DNA of 64,000 nt from Candidatus Kryptoniota bacterium (GTDB lineage Bacteria > Bacteroidota > Ignavibacteria > Kryptoniales > JAKASW01), in contig JAHECO010000012.1 in assembly GCA_024641705.1 (NCBI GenBank), positions 33,883-97,882 of the forward strand, given 5' to 3'. The notes under the pieces are model-generated. The model was not told the origin of the DNA. It saw only the letters and a program-made list of their open reading frames with translations, and searched no databases. Positions 1 through 9,159 of the stretch are shown piece by piece; within the stretch, counting starts at the first letter, position 1; the number at the start of each line of letters is the position of its first letter. A program made the position numbers and the translations under genes.

Positions 1-739
1 CGCCGTCGTCGAAGAGTATGAGGCTCTCGTTGTCGATGATCTGTGTGCTTTCGGCCTCGGACCCGTCGGAGCCTTCTATTTCATACGAGAATAGATCCTT
101 CTCGCGCGTGAAGTAACCTTTTCCATCGATCACGTACGCGATGACCTTGTGCCCTTTCGTAGTGGGGAGGTCGAAGCTCGCGTTCGCAGGCATCGTCACG
201 TCCAGGTACTGCGGAGTGATGACTATGTCGGTGACGGGCCCTTTCACGCCCTCCACTTCACCCGCGACTATCTTTATCTTCGTCCCGTTCTCTCTGGTAA
301 CGGTAGGGAACTGCCCGCTCTTCACTTCCTGGTAGCGCGGGTCCATCATCTTGTGCGTCTTCGGCAGGTTCGCCCACAGCTGGAATCCATACATTTCACC
401 GGCGTTGTCTCCCTTAGGCATCTCCTGGTGAATGATGCCGCTCCCGGCAGTCATCCATTGAACGTCGCCGGCGGAGATTACTCCCTTGTTTCCCATACTG
501 TCGCCGTGCTCCACGTCGCCTTTGAGCACATATGTGATCGTCTCGATGCCCCTGTGCGGGTGCCAGGGAAAACCCTTCAAGTACTGCTCGGGATTGTTCG
601 ACCTGAAGTCGTCGAGCAACAGGAACGGGTCGAACATCTTGACTTCGTGAAATCCGAAGGCGCGCTTCAGATGCACCCCGGCACCTTCAAGTGTCGCTCT
701 GCTCCTGAAAACCCTCTTGATCTTTCTATATTCGGTCAT
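1..739 (-). CDS. Pirin family protein (3' end beyond window)
   Basis: Bicupin of the pirin family; members are iron-binding cupins, some with quercetinase activity, and the physiological substrate is usually unknown. Read on the minus strand from ATG at 739, behind a GGAG ribosome site, it opens MTEYRKIKRVF and continues with DPFLLLDDF. The metal-binding pattern is visible as HPHRG followed by GIIHQEMP, giving the expected His-x-His and His-x-Glu ligands. The 246 visible codons cover most of a typical pirin of about 280-300 residues; the C-terminal end lies outside the window. Family assignment is secure, role is not. Confidence 0.9.
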   Translation of the reverse strand, partial: MTEYRKIKRVFRSRATLEGAGVHLKRAFGFHEVKMFDPFLLLDDFRSNNPEQYLKGFPWHPHRGIETITYVLKGDVEHGDSMGNKGVISAGDVQWMTAGSGIIHQEMPKGDNAGEMYGFQLWANLPKTHKMMDPRYQEVKSGQFPTVTRENGTKIKIVAGEVEGVKGPVTDIVITPQYLDVTMPANASFDLPTTKGHKVIAYVIDGKGYFTREKDLFSYEIEGSDGSEAESTQIIDNESLILFDDG

Positions 740-769
740 CTTTATCTCCTCTCTGCGGATGTTTGATGC

Positions 770-1205
770 GGTCCGACTCTGTCGGATTCACAATCTTAAC
801 AGAGAGGCGAAGGTGCGCGGTTCCCCCGGGGAGAAGGTCGCGATCGGTTATTCCCGTTCGATTAGGAACGCCTTACCGTGCGATGTTATCTCTCATCGGC
901 GGATCGGCACACAGATCGACTACCAGGTGGTTGACTTTCCCCGCACATTCAAATATATTTTTATTGCATTTTGGGCAGCGGATAGGAGATCAGTTCGTCA
1001 CAAGAGATTTTCCGCCGTAGGCGGACCGGACGGAACAGTCCGGACATAGACCGGCAATGAAGTTCGCGATATATACAAACCTCCCGGTTCACGCTCCCGA
1101 AAGGGATTACCCGCCGTAAGACCGGCATTAGGATGAGTCCACCGTGTTAGAGGAGGACGCTTGAGTCAAAACACCGTCACGTACTAAAATCATCCGGGGC
1201 TCGAA
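770..1205. other. Intergenic region, no gene seen
   Basis: About 430 bases between the divergent pirin and glycoside hydrolase-like genes. Open frames here are short and lack ribosome sites. Two short inverted repeats lie close together (TCCGCC-gta-GGCGGA near 1010 and CCGGAC-ggaaca-GTCCGG just after it), without a T-run. Promoters for both flanking genes presumably lie here, but I cannot assign them. Confidence 0.4.
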
Positions 1206-2969
1206 ATGAAAGTCAAAAGTATTCTTTCCGGTCTATCGCTTTTTCTTGCCGCGCTTACATCCACAGCGGTTGCACAGACGGATTCAATCACCTTTCAGGT
1301 CAAACTGGAGACGGACCTGCCGCAGGGCGAGACAGTATGTGTCTATCTGATGGAACGCGAACCTACAGGCGAACAATTTGTATTCCCTTTGACAAACACA
1401 TCTGCGGGTACCTGGTCAACCACACTGCAGTTCGACAACGGCTGGCTGTCGGTGGGGGCCACGTATCATTATAAATATTGTCGGAATTATGTTTATAACG
1501 GCGCCGACGAAGCCGTAAACGGGCAAGACCAGGGGCTTCGTGCGGCGACCATTCAGGACAATAACGCCGTCGTGGCCGACACGATAACACAATGGAGATG
1601 GTGGCCGACCGACGGGCAGATCCCCGATATAGATACAAGCAATTACATTCACACTCCGCCGGCACACCTGCCGGACTCGACCTTTCAATGCGGCATAGGA
1701 TTGCCTGATTACTGGGACCATAACTTCATCAATTCTGTCGCTCCCACTCTGGATAGAATTGTGTCTCAGTGCAAAGCAAAATACGTGGAGTATAATCCCG
1801 TCCCGGAAATAACCCAGTTCTATCCCACTCCCATAATAAAGAGGGAAGGAAACAACGGTACACCCGAAGCGGATCTCATTAAGATTATCACCGAGGCAAA
1901 GAAGCGCGGGCTGAAGGTTTATTTGGATCCCTTTCCATGGGCATTGAATACGACCGATACTTCTTCAGATTATCATACAAATGAATGGTGGACGGCGTAT
2001 GAGGAACAGTGGCGCCCCATAATCCTCTATTACGCACAGATAGCTCAAGATTATGGAGTCGACGTCCTAACCTTCGGCATGTGGCCGAGCAGGTGGTCCG
2101 TGTCACAGCAGGAAGCCCCGATTGTCGACTCGCTCGCGCAAAAACTATTGCATGATGTCGGACAGATCTACACCGGGAAGATTGCTGTGGAATTTACCCC
2201 GTGGGGACCCGATCTGAACCTGTACAGCGAGGGGGACTATCTTAAATTCAATATTTCGGCATTCTGGCCTTATCAATTGAGTACGTCCAAAAGTCCTACG
2301 GTAGCCGGAATGGTAGCGAACTTGAACACGGCGCTGGATGGTCTGTACGATGAGGCAACTGGAAAATGGGGAAAGCCAATCCTATTGTCGCAGATCGCCG
2401 CTTCCAGTTACGACGGTACGGTCATAAATCAGCCGGACTGGCAGACGGAGTTGTACTATAACCCGGATGACCCGAACGTACCCATCGATTTGCAGGAACA
2501 GGCGGATACATATGAGGCCTTCCTCCAGGTATTTACGCAAAGGAACTGGATTGCCGGTGTCTACAGTTTCAACTACAACTACTGGAATTCTCTTGACAAG
2601 GCCCCGTCGATCCGTTCGAAGCCGGCGGAACAAGTCGTCGCCAAATGGTATCATTGGATCAGTCCGCAAAGCTTGACCGGAGTCCGAGGCAATTCGGGCG
2701 CGGTGGATAATTTCAGGCTGTACCAGAATTATCCGGATCCGTTCAACCCGACAACGACCATAAACTATTCCGTTCCAAAGCGGGCTTTCGTCAGCGTGAA
2801 AATATTCGATGTCCTGGGAAGAGAGGTGGCAACGCTGGTTGAAGGTCAAAGAGCGGCGGGAAGTTACAGCGTTCAATTCAATGGAAGCAAGTTCGCGAGT
2901 GGAGCATATTTCTACAGGCTCCAGGCAGGAACATTCAGTGAGACGAAGAGATTCCTGTTGTTGAAATAG
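1206..2969 (+). CDS. Secreted TIM-barrel glycoside hydrolase-like protein with T9SS tail
   Basis: A 587-residue exported protein. Residues 1-23 form a Sec signal peptide ending AVAQ. Residues about 27-135 look like a small beta-sandwich resembling starch-binding (CBM20-type) modules. Residues about 150-490 resemble a (beta/alpha)8 glycosidase, with stretches such as KVYLDPFPWAL, VLTFGMWPSRW and AVEFTPWGPD, and a closing SIRSKPAEQVVAKWY like that of GH113-type enzymes. The last 80 residues are a T9SS type A sorting domain (YQNYPDPFNPTTTINY, VFDVLGREV-type, KRFLLLK). It should therefore be secreted or surface-bound. The exact GH family and substrate are inference; the sorting tail is clear. Confidence 0.75.
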   Translation: MKVKSILSGLSLFLAALTSTAVAQTDSITFQVKLETDLPQGETVCVYLMEREPTGEQFVFPLTNTSAGTWSTTLQFDNGWLSVGATYHYKYCRNYVYNGADEAVNGQDQGLRAATIQDNNAVVADTITQWRWWPTDGQIPDIDTSNYIHTPPAHLPDSTFQCGIGLPDYWDHNFINSVAPTLDRIVSQCKAKYVEYNPVPEITQFYPTPIIKREGNNGTPEADLIKIITEAKKRGLKVYLDPFPWALNTTDTSSDYHTNEWWTAYEEQWRPIILYYAQIAQDYGVDVLTFGMWPSRWSVSQQEAPIVDSLAQKLLHDVGQIYTGKIAVEFTPWGPDLNLYSEGDYLKFNISAFWPYQLSTSKSPTVAGMVANLNTALDGLYDEATGKWGKPILLSQIAASSYDGTVINQPDWQTELYYNPDDPNVPIDLQEQADTYEAFLQVFTQRNWIAGVYSFNYNYWNSLDKAPSIRSKPAEQVVAKWYHWISPQSLTGVRGNSGAVDNFRLYQNYPDPFNPTTTINYSVPKRAFVSVKIFDVLGREVATLVEGQRAAGSYSVQFNGSKFASGAYFYRLQAGTFSETKRFLLLK

Positions 2970-3270
2970 TGGAACGTGTTAGATGGCGTGGGGAAGAGCG
3001 AGACTGAGCCATCACGCCATCAAGAAAGCACGTATTTGCTTTTGTCGCAACGGGTGATAAATTCACACAAAGATGATCGGATCATCCGTACCCGCTTTTC
3101 ATGCACGGATGTTTTTACGATAATGATATCAACGCTTGGTCTAAAGCGGGCGTGTTCAGGGAACGTTCAAGTCAAATGACAAACAGATGTCTGTTCTGGC
3201 TATGGCTCAGAGGAGGCGGGCCACATTTGGAACGGCAGGCTCAACAAGACTAAAAGGAAGTGAGTGAGTC
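2970..3270. other. Intergenic region, no gene seen
   Basis: About 300 bases between two co-directed genes. The only open frame is a short, poorly coding one. A purine-rich ribosome site (AAGGAAGTGAGTGAGTC) for the following lipoprotein gene ends this stretch. No terminator hairpin with a T-run was recognised. Confidence 0.35.
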
Positions 3271-4530
3271 ATGAAAAAATTCTTCTTATTAGTTCTACTT
3301 CCCCTCGTCATCGCGGGCTGCAAAAGCAGCACAGGTCCGGACAATGGCAGCAGTGGAGGCGCGAGGATTGCAATTAAGGGGACGATATCCGCTGGGAGTC
3401 TCTCAAAACGTGGTCATCCACGATCCGTCAACTCGTTGTCGTTATCGGATGCAAGAAAAGTGCTCGTCTTCAACGGGAGCTCTTATCAGCTTTTCGATAT
3501 TACCGACAGTGCCTTCACGGCCTACGCGCAGGCGGGAACAGCGACTGCTCTCGCGTTCCTCGACGCAAATAATAAGTACATCGGGAATCTCTGTGCGGGC
3601 GGCTTGAACGTCCTGCCGCTCGTAAGCCTGAAGGACGGCGCGAATACCGTCATCGACCTGAGCACTCTTACTTTGGACAGCACGAGTGTTATACCTGCGA
3701 ACAATCCTATCGGAAGTACGATCAATATGAGCCCTGCGGATGTCGAACGGTTCAAAGAGCTTGGCGGGTATTACGAATCGTTATCGAAGAACATCGATGC
3801 CGATAACGACGGCGTCCCGGATATTCTCGATAAGAAGGACATCAACATCAGTACCATTTATTCTGTCTACGTCGGAAGATGGGGCATAAACGATTCTTTG
3901 CCTCTGCCGATCGATACGTCGAGATTTTTCGTCAATTACACGCTTCGCATCCAGGGAGACAAAGCTGTGATCCCGGCGAGCCATGATGTGACGCTGTCAG
4001 GACCTGCAGAGCATCCATATACAGATATCCAGCTTTCGTATTACACCGACACCACGGATTGTTTTATCACGTTCTTCCAGCGGGAAACACAGGCGCCGCC
4101 TGGATACCCGTTCGGCTCCGCATTTCTCCCTTTTGAAAAGGGAACATACACTCTGACGCTCAACGGGACTGAAAATTATACGCTCTCCTACTCAGATGTC
4201 AACTCAAGATATTACATGGTGATCGCTGAGCCTACGGTGCATACCGACAGCCAGGGCAGGATTACTTCGATTACGGTCGAGTACAAGCTTCCCGATAATT
4301 CGAGTGCAAACCCTGCAGACTTTGTCAATACCGTCGCGATTCAGCTTACCGATGCACAGGCAAATCAACTAGGTCAGGTCGGTGCGCTCTGGGGCGACAC
4401 CGGATCGCACTCAGCATCGGACATCTACAATTTCACCCTAGATTCACCTATCGATTTGTCAAGGCTGGCACAGGTGGACGTGAGTTACACGGATTTGATA
4501 GGAAACGTTTACAATATTATTTGGAAGTAA
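3271..4530 (+). CDS. Putative lipoprotein, unknown function
   Basis: A 419-residue protein with a lipoprotein signal peptide: MKKFFLLVLLPLVIAGC, lipobox VIAG-C at residues 13-17, then a Ser/Gly-rich linker. An Asp-rich segment DADNDGVPDILDKKD near residue 175 looks like a calcium-binding thrombospondin type 3-like loop, common in surface proteins of this phylum. The rest is a beta-rich sequence without a family I recognise. It sits between two T9SS cargo genes on the same strand, so a cell-envelope role is likely. No T9SS tail is present, and the lipid anchor probably holds it instead. Confidence 0.7.
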   Translation: MKKFFLLVLLPLVIAGCKSSTGPDNGSSGGARIAIKGTISAGSLSKRGHPRSVNSLSLSDARKVLVFNGSSYQLFDITDSAFTAYAQAGTATALAFLDANNKYIGNLCAGGLNVLPLVSLKDGANTVIDLSTLTLDSTSVIPANNPIGSTINMSPADVERFKELGGYYESLSKNIDADNDGVPDILDKKDINISTIYSVYVGRWGINDSLPLPIDTSRFFVNYTLRIQGDKAVIPASHDVTLSGPAEHPYTDIQLSYYTDTTDCFITFFQRETQAPPGYPFGSAFLPFEKGTYTLTLNGTENYTLSYSDVNSRYYMVIAEPTVHTDSQGRITSITVEYKLPDNSSANPADFVNTVAIQLTDAQANQLGQVGALWGDTGSHSASDIYNFTLDSPIDLSRLAQVDVSYTDLIGNVYNIIWK

Positions 4531-4616
4531 TTCGTAAAACAGAAAGACGACGTCGTGTCGCGTTTAAAGTGGTTGTTGCAATTGCACCATAACAAATGAC
4601 CTTAACGGAGGTTAAA

Positions 4617-6671
4617 ATGAAAAAATTACAAGTTATGCTTGGGATCTTGATAATCGGATTCACAAGCAGTTCATCGAATGCCCAGACAAATGTGAGCGGG
4701 GTTATTTCAAGCAACACCACCTGGACGAAAGGAGCAAGTCCATACATTGTCACAGGTAATCTCCTCGTCAATAATGGCGTTACTTTGACGATTCAACCGG
4801 GAGTTGTCGTACGATTTGACAGCGCCCTATCCATGCAAATCGATGGAACGTTGCTTGCACAGGGGACAAGCAATAATGAAATAACCTTCACCTCCAACAC
4901 CGCAGATACCGCCGGTGCATGGGGATATATTTATTTCAGCGATGCAAGCACCGATGCCGTTTTTCAGAATAGTATTTACGGAGATTACGTCAGCGGAAGC
5001 ATCCTCGAATACTGTACCATCCAGTATGCAGGCGGGGCAAGCGTTGACAATAACGGCGCTGTGCGATTAAATGCTGCTCATCCTTTCGTGAATCATTGCA
5101 CTGTATCAAATAATAGCGCCACAGGAATTACTGCTTATAACCTTACAGGAAACCTGAAAATTTCGAATTCTACCATTAGCAATAATACATCACCTGATAA
5201 TGGTGGTGGTGTTTATATTGGAGGTAATTCCAACGCGAGTAGCAATACACTTATTTCAGGTGATACAATAACACATAATGGATCTTTTGACGGTGGTGGT
5301 ATTATCGACGATCCCTCCGGTTATAACCCCAATTTAATTATTACAAATAATATTATTTCATATAATACTGCTTCTAATGTCGGCGGCGGTATTAGAGTTA
5401 GTGGAGGACTCGCGACCATATCGGATAATGTAATAATGAACAATTCAGCATCTTATAGTGGAGGTGGCGTTGCCGATGACGGCGATACCGTAGTCATATC
5501 TCATAATGCCATCATAAACAACATCGGGGATGAAGGAGGAGGTGGTATTGCTATTATCACCGGTACCGCTGGCACAATTCATAATAACATAATAGCCGAT
5601 AATATTTCATCAAGTAGCGGCGGAGGAATTTCTCATAGTTTTAACACCACGACACTGCTTAATAACCATATTATCAGAAATACTGCTCTTGATGATGCCG
5701 GCATGATTATTTTAAGCAGCGGTAATTCTGTTTATTTCAGTACCAACACCATAGCATATAATAAAAATATCGACTTCAATAACAATCTGAACACATGCAT
5801 TTATATAAATAACAGTGCTGTCCCCGGTATTATTTATACTTTAGATAATAATAATATTTTCAATAACTCCGCTTCGTATGAATTATTTAATGGCAACGCA
5901 CAAGGAACTCCCAATATTGCCGCAACCGGTAATTGGTGGGGAACAGCAAATGATTCTAGCATCCAGGCAATGATCCACGACTGGCTTGATGATAATACAT
6001 TAGGCGTGGTCGACTATAGCCCTTTTCTATCTGCGCCTGATACTGCCGCTCCTGTTTCGCCTCCTGCGAATGTAATCAAAACGGACATGGGGGGAGGGCA
6101 GGTGCAAATAACCTGGAACCATAATCCCGAGACGGATATTGCCGGTTATCATATATACCATGGCGGCTTTACCGGATATTCGTTTACTAACGTCACTGAT
6201 GTGGGAAATGACACTTCATACACACTTACGGGAGTTTCTTTTACCGACACGATTGCTGTTACAGCTTATGACAGAACCTATAGTCCAGCAAACGAGCTTG
6301 ATTCCACGATTGTTATCGATAATATGACCAATGGGAACGAAAGCTGGTATGCTTATGCGGTAGATACTTCTGCAACCGTAGTATCGGTTCACAAAAAGGG
6401 GACGCCTGACATTTACAGACTGCAGCAAAACTATCCCAACCCGTTCAACCCGTCCACGGTAATCAGTTATCAGTTGCCAGCGAACAGCATGGTGACATTA
6501 AAGGTCTATGATGTGCTCGGAAGAGAAGTTGAAACCTTGGTGAACGAACGCCAGAATGCAGGAACTCATTCGATTACCTTCGACGCAAGTACATTGCCAA
6601 GCGGAGTATATTTCTACAGGCTGCAAGCGGGGACATATAGTAACACAAAGAAACTTTTGCTATTGAAATGA
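4617..6671 (+). CDS. Secreted parallel beta-helix protein with T9SS tail
   Basis: A 684-residue protein. ATG at 4617 is preferred over the in-frame ATG at 4596 because ACGGAGG stands just before it and a signal peptide (MKKLQVMLGILIIGF...NAQ) follows directly. Residues about 30-460 are an Asn/Gly-rich right-handed parallel beta-helix, with repeated turns containing ISNN, GGGI and NNII-type motifs, as in polysaccharide lyases and adhesins. A fibronectin-like module follows (about 480-580), then a T9SS type A sorting domain (QQNYPNPFNPSTVISY, VYDVLGREVETLV, KKLLLLK). No catalytic residues are evident, so binding or degradation of a surface polysaccharide is only a guess. A group II intron begins immediately after its TGA. 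Confidence 0.85.
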   Translation: MKKLQVMLGILIIGFTSSSSNAQTNVSGVISSNTTWTKGASPYIVTGNLLVNNGVTLTIQPGVVVRFDSALSMQIDGTLLAQGTSNNEITFTSNTADTAGAWGYIYFSDASTDAVFQNSIYGDYVSGSILEYCTIQYAGGASVDNNGAVRLNAAHPFVNHCTVSNNSATGITAYNLTGNLKISNSTISNNTSPDNGGGVYIGGNSNASSNTLISGDTITHNGSFDGGGIIDDPSGYNPNLIITNNIISYNTASNVGGGIRVSGGLATISDNVIMNNSASYSGGGVADDGDTVVISHNAIINNIGDEGGGGIAIITGTAGTIHNNIIADNISSSSGGGISHSFNTTTLLNNHIIRNTALDDAGMIILSSGNSVYFSTNTIAYNKNIDFNNNLNTCIYINNSAVPGIIYTLDNNNIFNNSASYELFNGNAQGTPNIAATGNWWGTANDSSIQAMIHDWLDDNTLGVVDYSPFLSAPDTAAPVSPPANVIKTDMGGGQVQITWNHNPETDIAGYHIYHGGFTGYSFTNVTDVGNDTSYTLTGVSFTDTIAVTAYDRTYSPANELDSTIVIDNMTNGNESWYAYAVDTSATVVSVHKKGTPDIYRLQQNYPNPFNPSTVISYQLPANSMVTLKVYDVLGREVETLVNERQNAGTHSITFDASTLPSGVYFYRLQAGTYSNTKKLLLLK

Positions 6672-7446
6672 GTGCCAAGGTAAACTGTCCTGTTTCTATT
6701 CGGATGAGAGGTTCCGGAGACAGTAAGACTCTGCGGCTGTGTAGTGAGGAGTCAGTGGATGATTGGAAACGGTTGTTCGCTAAGCGACTCGACAACGTAA
6801 CCTATAGGGTACTACACGAAAGCTCAGGTTGTAATGAAAATGAACGCACAGGTAGCCTCGTAAAGAGTAGTGAGATGGACGAGACTCTATTTTATAGGCG
6901 AAGTCAGCATATCATGTTGAGAGCAGAGAAGAGCGGCATCGTACATCTCCGGGGTGCTAGCGGCGACATGAGCAGACAGAGACAGGACGGGACTCGGGAG
7001 GCCCTCGCCAGCTGTTCGGTCAGTAAGGATGAACAAAAACACTACGCTTATAAGGGAACAAAGTGGAGAAGTGCTGGCAGGGAGTCGGATGAGGCCATAG
7101 TACTTAGGATGAGTATGCAGCGAAACATACTCGGAGGGAAGGGCCTCTGCTGAACTCGGGGATTCAAAGAACGGACGAGATGTGTATTATCCGTCTTTGG
7201 CGGATTACCAAACACGAGTATCTCAGGAAGTTTAGAGAATGCCGCCCCGTCTATGGAGGGGTCAAGGTTCAGGAAAGCCGTACCGCGTGGCGCGGCAGGC
7301 GCTATGAGGGAAACCCCCATGTACGGTTTGACGAGGGGGCAGGAGAAACGGAATGATGGTCTGCTTGAGTGAGACACTTGCTCGAAAGAGGAGAAACGTT
7401 TCGGCTCACATGACCTGTACATCACTGCGCTCTTGTCCTACTCTAC
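6672..7446 (+). mobile_element. Group II intron lacking a reverse transcriptase
   Basis: The 5' end GTGCC follows the TGA of the upstream gene and fits the GUGYG-type intron start. Near the 3' end, 7274-7329 carries domain V: AAAGCCGT, then after a 22-base insertion (7282-7303) ATGAGGGAAACCCCCAT and GTACGGTTT. Removing the insertion leaves a 34-base domain V with the AGC triad and GAAA loop. Domain VI is supported by pairing of GAGGGGGCAGGAG (from about 7332) with CTCTTGTCCTACTC (7430-7443); the bulged A at 7440 is the predicted branch point, six bases before the AC end at 7445-7446. The pairing also uses G-U pairs. The open frame at 6668-7153 is intron RNA, not a protein. At 775 bases the element has no maturase and would need one in trans. 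Confidence 0.7.
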
Positions 7447-7450
7447 AGCA

Positions 7451-7609
7451 ATGCCCGGCGGGGTAGTGCTCGCTGCGTGGCTTCTCTTCGGTTCCCTCGC
7501 GTTGCCCATGCGCGGCAATGTCATCCTCTGGGCGCTGGTTGTCGTTCTCGTGGGGATTAGCACTCTTGAGCCGTTTGCCCGTGGGTCCCGCCGGAGGGAT
7601 GCGAGCTGA
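7451..7609 (+). CDS. Small hydrophobic ORF or gene remnant after intron
   Basis: A 52-residue frame from ATG 7451 to TGA 7609, starting four bases behind the predicted 3' splice site of the intron. It encodes two hydrophobic segments (VVLAAWLLFGSLAL and VILWALVVVLVGI) and a basic tail. The frame is open for about 25 codons upstream, into the intron's domain VI loop. No ribosome site precedes the ATG. It may be the 3' remainder of a membrane protein gene broken by the intron, or a chance frame. I do not recognise a family. Confidence 0.3.
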   Translation: MPGGVVLAAWLLFGSLALPMRGNVILWALVVVLVGISTLEPFARGSRRRDAS

Positions 7610-7783
7610 TCTTTCCCCAGCCCTTGCCGGCCCCCTCCGACACAAGACCCCGTGCATCCGACCTGTTCTCCACAAGAACCGATTCTCCCGCAACGTTGTT
7701 AGGATAGCTATCGGGAACAAAACAACGCCGGTCATGTTGCTCGGCGCCATCATAACACGGAACTTATCCGGAAGGGAAAGCCT

Positions 7784-8266
7784 ATGATCACGAAAAACAA
7801 CCTGCTGCAACTGTTCAAGAGGGAATTCGCGACGACTCTCAAAGTAATGCGCGCCTTCCCGGAAGATAAACTATCGTTTGCACCGCACGAACGGTCATCG
7901 AACGCTAGGAAGATCATGTCGACGTTCGTGTTCGAGATGTACCTGGTCGATTCATACGTCATGGGAAAACACCTGGACAGGTCGGTCTTTCAGGCATACT
8001 CTCCAGACAAAGTGGCGACACTCATCTCCGATTTTGAAAGGGAATCGGCAGACATAATTTCGAAATTAGAGAAATTGCCTGAGGCCGACCTGAACAAAAC
8101 GGTCGAGTTCGCGGGAAGAAAGATCCCCGCCGACGAATTCATGCTCATGATGCTGTTCGACCAGATCCATCACCGCGGACAAATGTCCGTCTATATTCGC
8201 CTGGCGGGAGGGAAGGTGCCGTCGGTTTATGGACCATCGGCGGACGACAGCGACACGAACCTGTAA
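7784..8266 (+). CDS. DinB-like four-helix protein
   Basis: A 160-residue protein of the DinB/YfiT-like putative metalloenzyme superfamily, often bacillithiol- or mycothiol-linked transferases or stress proteins. The diagnostic C-terminal block is present: FDQIHHRGQMSVYIRLAG near residues 125-142, with the paired His that binds metal, followed by KVPSVYGPS. A partner His expected in helix 2 is less obvious (FEMYLVDSYV region). It is convergent with the TipA-like regulator, 15 bases apart, so it is not obviously co-transcribed with it. Substrate unknown. Confidence 0.75.
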   Translation: MITKNNLLQLFKREFATTLKVMRAFPEDKLSFAPHERSSNARKIMSTFVFEMYLVDSYVMGKHLDRSVFQAYSPDKVATLISDFERESADIISKLEKLPEADLNKTVEFAGRKIPADEFMLMMLFDQIHHRGQMSVYIRLAGGKVPSVYGPSADDSDTNL

Positions 8267-8281
8267 ACCACAGTCGGAGCT

Positions 8282-9055
8282 TTATCCCCTGCGCTTTTTC
8301 CCGGCTGGCGTGTTGTCGCAGTATCGGTCGATCGCCTCGTTGAGATAATCTGCGAGTCCTGCCCGGTACTTCTCGAAATAAGCACGGAAGCGCGGGTCTT
8401 CCACGTACAGCTTCCCGAGACCGCGGTACATGTTCGGCTTGACCTCGTAGAAATTGTTCAGGTAAGCGTAGTGGCGTGTGACAAGTGCCTGCACCTTGCG
8501 ATCTTCGACCGGAGTTCCCATAAGGGCCGCAAGCTGCCTCAGGATCTCGTCGAGTTCTGCGTTGACCGCTTTCCATTTTTCCTTCGACCACTTTTTCACA
8601 TTCGCATTGGCGTTGTCGACGAGCTTCGGGTCCCATCTCCGTCTCGCTTCTTCGGCGTACGCATTCGCCTGCTCTTTCGAGAGTCCGCCGTACAATTCTT
8701 CGTCCGACATTTTTATCTTCTCTCCTTTCAGTTTTCTTATCGTCTTGTCAATTGTCTTTAAAAGCGCATCAAGGCGTTCGGCGCGTTTCTTCAACTGTTC
8801 CCTGTGTGCCTCCAGGGCCTCAACCGGGTCGAAGCCGGGACCGTCGAGTATACGCGCGATGTCGTCAAGACCGAAGTCGAGTTCCTTGAAGAACAGAATC
8901 TGCTGGAGCCTGAGGAGTTCGGATTCGCCGTAAAACCTGTATCGCGCGACGTTGCGGGATGAAGGTTTGAGGAGCCCGATATGGCCGTAATGATGCAGGG
9001 TCCTCACGCTTACGCCTGCGATCTTAGCCAGCTGTTGAACGGTGTATTCTTTCAT
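8282..9055 (-). CDS. MerR-family regulator with TipAS-type effector domain
   Basis: A 257-residue transcription factor. ATG at 9055 is chosen over an upstream TTG (9070) because GGAG lies six bases before it and the protein then begins MKEYTVQQLAKIAGVS, the usual MerR start. Residues 1-70 are the winged helix-turn-helix, including SVRTLHHYGHIGLLKPS. A dimerisation coiled coil follows (about 75-115), and then a helical TipAS/albicidin-binding-like domain (about 135-250) with YGGLSKEQANAYAEEA and a wet C-terminal helix bundle. Known TipA proteins bind peptide antibiotics and activate efflux or resistance genes. Its own promoter carries a MerR operator, so autoregulation is likely. Confidence 0.88.
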   Translation of the reverse strand: MKEYTVQQLAKIAGVSVRTLHHYGHIGLLKPSSRNVARYRFYGESELLRLQQILFFKELDFGLDDIARILDGPGFDPVEALEAHREQLKKRAERLDALLKTIDKTIRKLKGEKIKMSDEELYGGLSKEQANAYAEEARRRWDPKLVDNANANVKKWSKEKWKAVNAELDEILRQLAALMGTPVEDRKVQALVTRHYAYLNNFYEVKPNMYRGLGKLYVEDPRFRAYFEKYRAGLADYLNEAIDRYCDNTPAGKKRRG

Positions 9056-9071
9056 CAAATTCTCCGGCAAT

Positions 9072-9102
9072 AATATACAACCCTGACGTTCCGTCAGAGC
9101 AA
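9072..9102 (-). promoter_or_regulatory. MerR-type promoter/operator of the TipA-like gene
   Basis: On the minus strand a -35 TTGCTC (9102-9097) and a -10 TATATT (9077-9072) are separated by exactly 19 bases (9096-9078), the long spacer typical of MerR-activated promoters. The spacer region includes a perfect inverted repeat CTGACG-ttc-CGTCAG (9083-9097). The start point would fall near 9065, giving a very short leader that starts almost at the ribosome site. Confidence 0.7.
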
Positions 9103-9159
9103 GGGGAAAGTGAAAGAAAATTTGAAGTGTTTCTTATGTATCCGATTAATTCAGAGAAA

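Noticed and set aside
149..766. Plus-strand 205-codon frame as a gene
   Set aside because: It is the complement of the pirin gene, whose minus-strand reading has clear family motifs and a ribosome site.
6668..7153. 161-codon open frame as a protein gene
   Set aside because: It overlaps the stop codon of the beta-helix gene and lies wholly inside the predicted intron RNA. Its text is the kind often read from the region before intron maturase genes.
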